Assembly (NCBI GenBank): GCA_050014415.1
Contig: JBEKDJ010000010.1
Span: forward strand, 1 to 31,863
Length of the DNA: 31,863 nt
DNA from: JBEKDJ01 sp050014415
GTDB lineage: Bacteria; Desulfobacterota; BSN033; UBA1163
Direction: 5' to 3'
In this document: one piece after another, positions 16,093 to 23,121 of the stretch
Numbering within the stretch: the stretch's first letter is position 1
Layout: each line of letters begins with the position of its first letter
Translations under genes and position numbers: made by a program
Notes under the pieces: model-generated
Database searches by the model: none
What the model was told of the DNA's origin: nothing
The model's input: only the letters and a program-made list of their open reading frames with translations

Positions 16093-16941
16093 TTAGATCA
16101 TGCAGAGACCGCCGGAGACGTTGATTCCCTGCCCCGTCATGTAGTCCGCCTGTTTGGAAAGGAGAAACATGGCCACGTCAGCCACGTCCTCTGCCGTTCC
16201 TTCCCTTCCAAGGGGAACGGTAGAGGCCATCTGGGCATACGCCTTCTTCCTGAATTCCTCGGGGGTAATGCCCTGTATTTTCGCCTGTTCATCAATCCAG
16301 TTGTCACGGAGGTCCGTGTTGATATGGCCCGGACAAATGGAGTTAACGTTGATCCTTAAGTGGGCAAGCTCGAGGGCTAGACTCTTCGTGAAACCGAGTA
16401 CGCCCCATTTTGACGCCGTGTAGGCTGCATTCCCCGGCGCCCCCATTTTCGCGCCAAGAGATGATATGAGGATAATCTTGCCGGGACCACCCCGTTTCAC
16501 CATATGCTGGACCACGGGTTTCGAGATCAGGAAGGTGCCAGTAAGGTTCACATCCATCTGGGCCCTCCAGTCTTCCTCGGAAAAGTCGGTGACCGGAACA
16601 TTGACCGGGCCGCGGATAGCGGCCGAATGAACGAAGATGTCGATTCTGGCAAACTTTTCGAGAACCTTGGCCGTCGCTTCCTTACAGTCTGCGCTGCTAC
16701 TCACGTCTCCAGGAAGGGCAAGTCCCTCAACGCCGAAGGCCCTGATCTCTTCGAGTTCTTCTTCCAGTCCTCCCCATCCGGCATCCCCCGGAAAGTTGGT
16801 CCAAGGCTTCGCGTATTTGTCGAGAATCGCCACATTGGCCCCTGCCGCAGCGAGCCGGAGCGCAATGGCGCGGCCCATACCCCTCTTCGTCGCAGCGCCC
16901 GTGACGAACGCTATCTTTCCTTTGAAGTAATCATCTGCCAC
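16093..16941 (-). CDS. Short-chain dehydrogenase/reductase, probably NAD(H)-dependent
   Basis: This is a classical SDR of 282 aa. It has the TGAATKRGMG nucleotide loop at 14-23, VHSAA around 105, ISS at 159-161 and YTASK with Tyr174 and Lys178. Asp41 at the end of the second strand (VAILDK) points to NAD rather than NADP. An insertion of about 20 residues after that strand, rich in Gly, Trp and Glu, is longer than usual. The start is GTG at 16941 with AGGAGG four bases before it. It lies directly downstream of livF and upstream of PrpD copy 2. An alcohol/ketone redox step in the pathway is likely. Phloroglucinol reductase is also an SDR and works with a cyclase-family enzyme, which makes this pairing suggestive. 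Confidence 0.9.
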   Translation of the reverse strand: MADDYFKGKIAFVTGAATKRGMGRAIALRLAAAGANVAILDKYAKPWTNFPGDAGWGGLEEELEEIRAFGVEGLALPGDVSSSADCKEATAKVLEKFARIDIFVHSAAIRGPVNVPVTDFSEEDWRAQMDVNLTGTFLISKPVVQHMVKRGGPGKIILISSLGAKMGAPGNAAYTASKWGVLGFTKSLALELAHLRINVNSICPGHINTDLRDNWIDEQAKIQGITPEEFRKKAYAQMASTVPLGREGTAEDVADVAMFLLSKQADYMTGQGINVSGGLCMI

Positions 16942-16996
16942 GATGCCTCCTATGAATTAGGACGGTTTTTGTCAAAACTTTCTCCTTGTTTATATC

Positions 16997-17704
16997 CTAT
17001 CCTCCCAAATAGGCTTTCTTGACAATATCGCTGGACCTCATGGTCTCAATGTCACCCTCTAAGACCACTCTGCCAACTTGCAGCGCATATCCCCGATTAG
17101 CGACCCCCAGCGCTAAATGAACATTTTGTTCCACCAAAAGGACGCTCACTCCCCTCTTGTTAATATCCTTAATGACTTCACCCAGCTGTTCAATCACGAT
17201 CGGAGCCAGACCCAGCGACGGCTCATCCATACAGAGCAGCTTTGGTTGGGCCATTAATCCCCGACCAATGGCCAACATCTGCTGCTCACCCCCGCTCAGG
17301 GTCCCAGCCTTCTGATTCCGTCTCTCCAATAACCTGGGAAAGAGCTTATAGACCTCTTGCAGGCTGTTGTTAATTTCATCCTTGTCTTTGCGTAAACTGG
17401 CCCCCAGTTTGAGATTGCTTAATACAGTGAGATAAGGGAAGAGCTGCCGACCTTCGGGGACGAGGCTGATGCCGAGTCTGACAATATCCGTAGTCGCCTT
17501 GCCGCTGATCGCAATGCCCATAAACCGTATTTCCCCAAAGGTTAATGGAACCAGCCCTGACAAGGTCCTCAAGATAGTGCTCTTGCCCGCTCCATTGGCT
17601 CCGATAATGCTCACCACGGCTCCTTGGACAATCTCCAGTGAAACGCCCTGGATGGCCATGGATTTTCCGTAGTGCACCGTGATGTCTCTTATTTCAAGCA
17701 GCAT
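16997..17704 (-). CDS. livF: Branched-chain-type ABC transporter ATP-binding protein LivF
   Basis: This is an ATPase of the Liv/HAAT family, 235 aa from ATG 17704. The Walker A is GANGAGKST, the signature LSGGEQQ, and the Walker B region LLCMDEPSLGLAP. The ATG overlaps the livG stop by 11 bases and has GGTGGTGAG as a weak binding site, consistent with translational coupling. A TTG four codons upstream is less likely. With LivG it powers uptake through the fused permease encoded upstream. The transporter family takes up branched-chain amino acids, but also aromatic and other organic acids in anaerobes. Given the downstream catabolic genes, the imported compound is probably the pathway substrate rather than leucine. 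Confidence 0.93.
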   Translation of the reverse strand: MLLEIRDITVHYGKSMAIQGVSLEIVQGAVVSIIGANGAGKSTILRTLSGLVPLTFGEIRFMGIAISGKATTDIVRLGISLVPEGRQLFPYLTVLSNLKLGASLRKDKDEINNSLQEVYKLFPRLLERRNQKAGTLSGGEQQMLAIGRGLMAQPKLLCMDEPSLGLAPIVIEQLGEVIKDINKRGVSVLLVEQNVHLALGVANRGYALQVGRVVLEGDIETMRSSDIVKKAYLGG

Positions 17705-18455
17705 GCTCACCACCAAAATAGGCTGAAATGACGTCCTTGTTCTCTCTCACCTCTCTGGGTAACCCTTCGCAAATCTTTTGACCAAAGCTGATGACCACCA
17801 CTCTGTCACATAAATCCAATATCTGCATGTTGTGCTCAACAATCAAGATGGTCACTCCCTGCTGCTGTGTCTTTTTAATGTTCATCAATGTAAAATCGAT
17901 TTCAGATGGGTTCATCCCGGCTAAGGGCTCATCCAGTAATAACAATTTGGGCCGGGTAGCCAGGGCTCTTGCCACGCCAAGCATCTTTTGATACCCATGA
18001 GGCAGGTTCTTGGCAAGCTCATCCTTAACTTTGTCTAAACCCACCAGCCGCAAGATCTCTAAAGATTGTTCCAAGATATAGGCTTCATTACGACGGTAGG
18101 TGCTCGTATTAAAATAGATATCTAACAAGCTTGACCATGGATGAAGATGAAATGATGCCGAAACATTCTCTAAAACGGTAAAATCCCTAAAAAGAGGGTT
18201 TAGCTGAAAGGTCCGACCTATCCCCAGCTCTGCGACTTTATGAGGCTTTTTGCCGGTTATCTCTGTTCCATCAAATACCACCTGCCCTCTGGTCGGCGGG
18301 AATACGCCATTGATTAAATTAAAGACAGTCGTCTTGCCCGCTCCATTGGGACCGATTAGGCCAACAATCTCTCCCTTGTGGACATACATGTCAAATTGAA
18401 CGACAGCAGCCAGCCCGCCGAAATGCTTGGTTAATCCCTTAATTTCAAGAAACAC
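17694..18455 (-). CDS. livG: Branched-chain-type ABC transporter ATP-binding protein LivG
   Basis: This is a second Liv-family ATPase, 253 aa from GTG 18455. The Walker A is GPNGAGKTT. The signature is the LivG-specific variant LPHGYQK (commonly LSYGQQR), and LLLLDEPLAGM is the Walker B segment. The GTG has AAAAGGG six bases before it and overlaps the permease end (TGA at 18447-18445). The TTG at 18461 directly abuts that site and is rejected as start. The C-terminal extension typical of LivG is present and ends in FGGEHAA. It forms a heterodimer with LivF to drive import through the fused LivHM permease. Confidence 0.93.
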   Translation of the reverse strand: MFLEIKGLTKHFGGLAAVVQFDMYVHKGEIVGLIGPNGAGKTTVFNLINGVFPPTRGQVVFDGTEITGKKPHKVAELGIGRTFQLNPLFRDFTVLENVSASFHLHPWSSLLDIYFNTSTYRRNEAYILEQSLEILRLVGLDKVKDELAKNLPHGYQKMLGVARALATRPKLLLLDEPLAGMNPSEIDFTLMNIKKTQQQGVTILIVEHNMQILDLCDRVVVISFGQKICEGLPREVRENKDVISAYFGGEHAA

Positions 18456-20313
18456 AGGCAACCCTTTTGGTTTTTCTACGTTCTATAAACCACGACCTTA
18501 TCAGCTGAGGCAAACCAGCCAATCCCTGGGGCATTAAGTAGACAACAATCAGTAATATGCTGGCAGAAATATAGGGAGAGTATTTTTTAAGATCTCGGAA
18601 AAATTCAGGAAATAGCACCATAATAGCCGTTCCCACGATAGGTCCGGCAAAGCTATTAATCCCACCTATCAGCACATACATCACGAGCCACAAGGTCGCC
18701 GATAGATCGAAGCTCGTGGGTGATAGGACTAAATTATAATGAGCATAGGCAGCGCCGACAAGTCCAATAAAGAAACACCCGAATCCCACGGCCATAACTC
18801 TGTACCCGCCTTCATTGATACCCACGCTGGAGGCAACCAGATGTGACTGGGCAATCGCCTTCAAATTCAAACCAATGCGGCTAAACTCAAATCGATAAAG
18901 GGCTATCACACTAACGAGGCCTAATCCGAGAAAGAAATAATAATAAGGCACCCTTGAGCTCGTGAACATTGGATGGATACCGGTAAGACCGCTATAACCC
19001 CCGGTCCAAACCCCGCCAGCGGATATGATCTGTACCACCCCTACTCCGAAGAATAAACTTCCCATCGCATAGTAGAGTGCCCTCAGTCTGGAAAACGGAT
19101 ACCCGAATACCATGCCGATGCCGGAGGCCATCAATGCCGCCAATGGAATGCTGATCCAGGGGGACCAATGGAGCCATCTTGATGCCATGCCGGAAAGATA
19201 AGCCCCGATCCCCATAAAAGCTCCATGGGCAAGGGGAAACTGTCCCGAGATAGAAATCGTACGAAGGCTGACCGAGGCAACTACATAAATAAAAGTCAGG
19301 GTAAGGATATGCAATGTGTAGGGAGAACTGAACAGATGCGGCATCAAGGCTAAAATGACTACCAAACCTCCGCAAGCAACCAGCCTTGTCCATTTTTTCC
19401 TGCCTATAGCAAGGGTTGAAACAGTAGAGCCGGATGCCTCACTATCGCTCGCCATTTCGGCCTCGTGTCCAAAGAAACCTTGTGGCCGAAAAAGCAGAAT
19501 AATGATGAATATAGTAACTGCAATGGCATCGCTGGCAGCGCCGGGTAGCAAAACCGGTAAAGCGCCATAAAGTCCACCGAGGATCAATCCTACAATAAAA
19601 ATACCCCCGAAGCTCCCCACCCCAGCCAGGATCACCAGCATTAAGACTTTTACCAGAGTGAGTTGACCCATAAAAGGGCTTAGATTATACATAGCCCCCA
19701 TCAGGCATCCGGCTATGGCGGCCAGAGCAAAGCCCAGACTACACGCGACAGCCGAAATGCGGTGGATGCTAATACCCTGTAGGGAGGCTGTCTCCATGTT
19801 CTGGGTAATCGCTTGCATCTGCAAGCCCCATTTGGTGTGGTTTACAAACAAGATGATTAATATCAGGATGACAGCACCGATGGCGAAGGTGACGATCCTA
19901 TCCCAGTTCACTGAAAAAGGCCCGGCACTGAGAACGCCCCCCACAAAGGTAGGAATCGCCATCACTTTAGTCCCTATCAATATATTTACGGTAGTCGTCA
20001 AAATTACTGTAACCGCGACGCATATCATGATGATGCGGTTGAGATCTCCTACAAAGGGGCGGAAACAATACTTTTCCAGGAATATCCCAAAACCAGAAAC
20101 GATGATCATTGACAGCAGCAGGGCGATCCAATGATTCACACCCAGTCCAACGATAAATAAATATCCAAGGTAACCCCCCACCATGTATATGGCGCCATGG
20201 GCTAAATTAAGGATTCCCAGCATATTAAAAAGAAAAGCAAATCCAAGGGCCGCCAGGATATACATGGCTGACAATATCAATACATTGGCTGATGTTTGAA
20301 CAAATAGCTCCAT
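18445..20313 (-). CDS. Fused LivH-LivM permease of a branched-chain-type ABC importer
   Basis: This is one polypeptide of 622 aa holding both inner-membrane subunits that are normally separate genes of about 300 aa each. The first half carries the LivH hallmarks LNLAHGAIYMVGGY near the N-terminus and LLFRPQGFFG at its end. A charged Ser/Glu-rich linker without membrane segments (MASDSEASGSTVS) follows. The second half has the LivM hallmarks GQFPLAHGAFMGIGAY and MPQGLAGL. Many hydrophobic stretches are visible in each half. ATG 20313 is chosen because hydrophobic LivH sequence begins there. The frame stays open to a TTG at 20391, but that start would sit in the hairpin at 20362-20390 and add a polar tail. 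The binding site before 20313 is weak, so expression may depend on coupling to livK. Confidence 0.9.
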   Translation of the reverse strand: MELFVQTSANVLILSAMYILAALGFAFLFNMLGILNLAHGAIYMVGGYLGYLFIVGLGVNHWIALLLSMIIVSGFGIFLEKYCFRPFVGDLNRIIMICVAVTVILTTTVNILIGTKVMAIPTFVGGVLSAGPFSVNWDRIVTFAIGAVILILIILFVNHTKWGLQMQAITQNMETASLQGISIHRISAVACSLGFALAAIAGCLMGAMYNLSPFMGQLTLVKVLMLVILAGVGSFGGIFIVGLILGGLYGALPVLLPGAASDAIAVTIFIIILLFRPQGFFGHEAEMASDSEASGSTVSTLAIGRKKWTRLVACGGLVVILALMPHLFSSPYTLHILTLTFIYVVASVSLRTISISGQFPLAHGAFMGIGAYLSGMASRWLHWSPWISIPLAALMASGIGMVFGYPFSRLRALYYAMGSLFFGVGVVQIISAGGVWTGGYSGLTGIHPMFTSSRVPYYYFFLGLGLVSVIALYRFEFSRIGLNLKAIAQSHLVASSVGINEGGYRVMAVGFGCFFIGLVGAAYAHYNLVLSPTSFDLSATLWLVMYVLIGGINSFAGPIVGTAIMVLFPEFFRDLKKYSPYISASILLIVVYLMPQGLAGLPQLIRSWFIERRKTKRVACVS

Positions 20314-20361
20314 AGGGCCACTTATTTCTTCAGATACTTTGCTGGACTCATCTAAATCAAC

Positions 20362-20390
20362 TGGGGTGGGAATCTGTTTTCCCCACCCCA
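20362..20390 (-). promoter_or_regulatory. GC-rich hairpin between livK and livHM
   Basis: The arms TGGGGTGGG (20362-20370) and CCCACCCCA (20382-20390) are perfectly complementary over nine bases with an 11-base loop. It lies 28 bases after the livK stop, with no T-run following on the minus strand. Such hairpins behind binding-protein genes often protect the upstream mRNA and lower permease expression. That role is inferred from position. Confidence 0.65.
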
Positions 20391-20418
20391 ATCAGATTTC
20401 GACACGAATCCGGTTCTT

Positions 20419-21639
20419 TTAAGGAATAGGACCTACATCGATCCAACCACCGTACACCACATTTCCTTTCACCAATTTTTGGTACGGAAGGGGATGGCCT
20501 AAGGCATGATGCTTAAGCTCGTATGTTCCATCTCCACTAAAGATTCCGGTTCCGAAGAGGCAGTCAACTTTATCCATCGTCTCCCACTTGGCCTTTACCG
20601 CATCCGGGTCAATGCTATTGGCTGCCTGAATGACCTTTGTCAGCACCCATAGTCCATTGGGGTTGAACAGAAAGATGGGCTCCTTTTTTCCACTCCTATT
20701 GTATACTTCATCCATCAGAGGCGGGTTGCCCTTTGCGAGAGGGGTGAGGCCCATTGTGGTGATGTTGTCTGCTGCGTCCTTGCCGGCAATTGCCAAAATA
20801 TCTTTACAAGACGACAGCCCTTGATAGACCACGGGTTTGTTGTTGCCTAACGCCCGTAAACCTTTAGCGATCATGCCGACCGCCACGGGACTGCCATTTT
20901 CAACAAACACAGCATCTGCATCTTTAATGGCATTCAGCTTGGCCGCGATGGGGCTAAAGTCTTCCATCTCGTTGGGGAAGGGAACTACGTCACCCACCAT
21001 GGTGTATCCGTTGCTTTCCAGTAACTTCTTAATTTTGGGTATCAAATAGGGGATAGCTCCGTCATCCGGGCTGACGAGAGAGACTTTTTTAACCTTCGGG
21101 AATTCCTTCTTCATAACCTTGATCGCACCGATGGAGGTCCCGATACTCGCATTAAAAGCCAGGAATCCATAGGGCGTGCTCGCATCCAATTCACCGGGTT
21201 GATTGGAAACATAGCCAGAGACATGTAATATTTTATTCGGCTCAAATACCGGCGAGGAACCTGTGCTAAAGAACCCGGTAGGTCCGACCACAAACTTAAC
21301 TTTTTGGTCATAGGCTAACCTATTCGCACCGGCCGTAATCCCGTCAAGAGTGCTCTTGCCATCTTCACCAACAAGTTCAATATTGTATTTCTGCCCCTGA
21401 ATGGTCAATCCTCCCCTATCATTGATCATCTGGGCTACAATTTTAACATGACCTTCTTCAACCGCGTCAAAGACCGAATACCATCCCGTCAAACATAAAA
21501 GATAACCAATCTTTAGGGTCTTTGGCTGCGCCGCACCCTGTGTGACCAGCAACAGCATGCTTGCCAGCACCAGAACTAAGCCAATGCAAATCATGAATGA
21601 TTTCTGTTGTCTCATTTTAACATTCCCTTTCTTTCCCAT
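20419..21639 (-). CDS. livK: Periplasmic substrate-binding protein of a Liv/HAAT-type ABC importer
   Basis: This 406-aa periplasmic binding protein (type I fold, Peripla_BP_6 group) begins with a positively charged tail (MGKKGNVKMRQQK) and a hydrophobic signal segment ending around AAQPKTLKIG; cleavage near the alanines is likely. The mature start KIGYLLCLTGWYS is typical of Liv binding proteins. Other features are ANRLAYDQKVKFVVGPTG and the hinge stretch VSLVSPDDG. ATG 21639 is preceded by a very strong AAAGGAGGAG and is one base after the stop of a short leader frame. It is the first transporter gene and probably the most highly expressed. The ligand is unknown; organic or aromatic acids are as likely as amino acids. 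Confidence 0.92.
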   Translation of the reverse strand: MGKKGNVKMRQQKSFMICIGLVLVLASMLLLVTQGAAQPKTLKIGYLLCLTGWYSVFDAVEEGHVKIVAQMINDRGGLTIQGQKYNIELVGEDGKSTLDGITAGANRLAYDQKVKFVVGPTGFFSTGSSPVFEPNKILHVSGYVSNQPGELDASTPYGFLAFNASIGTSIGAIKVMKKEFPKVKKVSLVSPDDGAIPYLIPKIKKLLESNGYTMVGDVVPFPNEMEDFSPIAAKLNAIKDADAVFVENGSPVAVGMIAKGLRALGNNKPVVYQGLSSCKDILAIAGKDAADNITTMGLTPLAKGNPPLMDEVYNRSGKKEPIFLFNPNGLWVLTKVIQAANSIDPDAVKAKWETMDKVDCLFGTGIFSGDGTYELKHHALGHPLPYQKLVKGNVVYGGWIDVGPIP

Positions 21640-21640
21640 C

Positions 21641-21691
21641 TTACTCCTCCTTTCTTTTTTTAATAAAAATGTTTAATGCTGTTTCACCCAT
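21641..21691 (-). CDS. Possible 16-aa leader peptide 2 upstream of livK
   Basis: ATG at 21691-21689 overlaps the stop of leader frame 1 (TAATG). The frame reads MGETALNIFIKKRKEE and stops at TAA, one base before the livK ATG. Its end contains the livK ribosome binding site. Spacing to its own upstream purine run is short (GAGG, two bases), so independent initiation would be weak. Translational coupling is the more reasonable reading. No family is recognised. Confidence 0.3.
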   Translation of the reverse strand: MGETALNIFIKKRKEE

Positions 21692-21723
21692 TACCTCTTA
21701 AGTTTCTTATTGAACCCGTTCAA
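21691..21723 (-). CDS. Possible 10-aa leader peptide 1 upstream of livK
   Basis: A perfect ribosome binding site, AAGGAGGTGAT (21737-21727), lies seven bases before TTG 21723. It opens a frame MNGFNKKLKR ending in TAA at 21693-21691. The site is stronger than that of any annotated gene nearby and has no other use, which is the only reason to propose the peptide. The TTG lies inside the palindrome at 21709-21724. Confidence 0.35.
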   Translation of the reverse strand: MNGFNKKLKR

Positions 21724-21724
21724 T
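21709..21724. promoter_or_regulatory. 16-bp palindrome upstream of livK, candidate operator
   Basis: ATTGAACCCGTTCAAT has perfect seven-base arms around a two-base centre. The loop would be too small for a full RNA hairpin, so a DNA-binding site is more likely than a terminator. The GntR regulator of this cluster is the natural candidate ligand, but no second copy was found near its own promoter. Confidence 0.45.
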
Positions 21725-21796
21725 CAATCACCTCCTTCTTCTAAAAATGCAGGTAGTATTGAGATCTTGGGAGGAGGGTTACTCGGTCGGCTTTCC

Positions 21797-22051
21797 CTAC
21801 TCCATCTTCTCAATGCCATATGCTTCATCGACCTCGGGCGGCATGGCCTCCCAGAAGAACAGAATATTATTAATTTTGAGCGTGTTATTATCATCCAAGA
21901 CCAATTGATATCGGGGTAGATAATGCTTCCTTAATAGTACTTCATCCGTTTTTGAGTCAAAAAGCGCCACTTTGAGCAGGGCAACAGCAACCATCCGCCT
22001 CTCATCAACAATAATATCCTCGATCTCAAATTTCTCGTATGTCAATTTCAT
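21797..22051 (-). CDS. Small hypothetical protein (84 aa) between regulator and livK
   Basis: This 84-aa acidic protein is not recognised. The ATG at 22051 has a good AGTAGGAG eight bases upstream, and the frame sits cleanly between the regulator (49 bases upstream) and the transporter genes on the same strand, which supports it as real. It has an alternating hydrophobic, beta-rich look (DIIVDERRMVAVALLKVALFD) and a C-terminal tail rich in Glu, with no signal peptide, cysteines or membrane segment. A small ligand-binding or pathway accessory role is possible but unsupported. Confidence 0.6.
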   Translation of the reverse strand: MKLTYEKFEIEDIIVDERRMVAVALLKVALFDSKTDEVLLRKHYLPRYQLVLDDNNTLKINNILFFWEAMPPEVDEAYGIEKME

Positions 22052-22100
22052 CTTTGTCTCCTACTTTCGGTTCATTCCTTACGCCACAGAATCCCTGTTG

Positions 22101-22856
22101 TTATCTCTTTTTAAGGCCCAATTTGACAGAGTATCTAAACTGATCAGGCCTATAAAATGTCTGTACGAATTCAACTGGCTTTTTTTGCCTTGCATATATG
22201 ATTGTCTCAAGATAAAGGATCGGTGAAGAGATGCTTATTGAAAGAGCAGAGGCAATATCATAATCTGCAATGATTGCCTCTATATATTGAATTCCACCGG
22301 TGAGTGGAATTTTTAATCGATTTCTAAGTATATCGAGCATCGGATATGCGCATAGATCCTCTCTCTCGATCTTTTCTCCAATCTCTAATGGAAGATAGTT
22401 TTTTATATAGGAGACTGGAATGCCATTGTCATTTCTCATCCTCCTAACTTGTACTATCTCTTTACCCACCCCCGTACCCAATAATTCTGCCACCCTCTTT
22501 GGAGTTTTCATTTTAACGACATCTAAAACTTCCACCTTCTGTGACCTTAATCCCTCTGGGATAATATCATTGATATCTCCTCGAAGGTGGAGTGTCTTGA
22601 TGGTCTTTATATTCGTTAACCGTTCTGTAACGAATGTGCCTTTCCCCTGTTTTCTAATAAGAAGCCCTTCATTCACCAAATTCAAAATGGCTTGGCGAGC
22701 TGTGATGGTGCTAACCTGATATGTTTCACAGAGATCTTTTTCAGTGGGAATTTGTTCCCCGGGCACGAATTCCCCCATGAGGATTTTCGATTTAATAATC
22801 TGCTCCAATTGATAATACAAAGGTATGTTATTTTTTGTAGACCTTAGAATATTCAT
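22101..22856 (-). CDS. GntR-family (HutC/UTRA type) transcriptional regulator
   Basis: This is a 251-aa regulator. An N-terminal winged helix (about 8-75) carries PLYYQLEQIIKSKI, GEFVPGEQIPTEKDLCE, the recognition-helix region STITARQAILNLVNEG and the wing KQGKGTFV. A UTRA ligand-binding domain follows (about 90-245), with IVQVRRMRNDNGIPVSY and SPILYLETIIYA as typical blocks. This places it in the HutC subfamily, whose members usually repress catabolic operons until a pathway intermediate binds. It starts the minus-strand cluster and probably controls it. The ATG at 22856 has no Shine-Dalgarno sequence and lies very close to the predicted promoter, so the mRNA may be nearly leaderless. Confidence 0.92.
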   Translation of the reverse strand: MNILRSTKNNIPLYYQLEQIIKSKILMGEFVPGEQIPTEKDLCETYQVSTITARQAILNLVNEGLLIRKQGKGTFVTERLTNIKTIKTLHLRGDINDIIPEGLRSQKVEVLDVVKMKTPKRVAELLGTGVGKEIVQVRRMRNDNGIPVSYIKNYLPLEIGEKIEREDLCAYPMLDILRNRLKIPLTGGIQYIEAIIADYDIASALSISISSPILYLETIIYARQKKPVEFVQTFYRPDQFRYSVKLGLKKR

Positions 22857-22858
22857 GA

Positions 22859-22894
22859 TGTCAACTTAATATTATAATGTTATGATTTTGTCAA
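22859..22894 (-). promoter_or_regulatory. Putative sigma-70 promoter of the GntR gene with repeated TTGACA
   Basis: On the minus strand TTGACA (22894-22889) is followed after 17 bases by TATTAA (22871-22866). An overlapping TATAAT at 22876-22871 lies only 12 bases from TTGACA. A second TTGACA lies exactly 30 bases on (22864-22859). The expected transcription start is within about 10 bases of the ATG. An AT-rich near-palindrome centred on ATTATAAT overlaps the -10 region and could be an autoregulatory site. Confidence 0.5.
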
Positions 22895-23121
22895 GGTTTT
22901 TTTGAGAGACAAGGATCTTATGATATTTCAGTAAGTTGAACCATATTCATAACTTGTGGAAAGATAGGCTCTTCATTCACCCTCTCGTTGCATCGAATTC
23001 TGATTTCGTAATCATAAAACCGCTGGTAATTGAGGACAGACCATCCATCCATGTCATTCGTTGGATCACTCGAGATGACATTACCTTGAAGTTCTTCTTG
23101 GGACTGGGTTAGATTGAAAGC

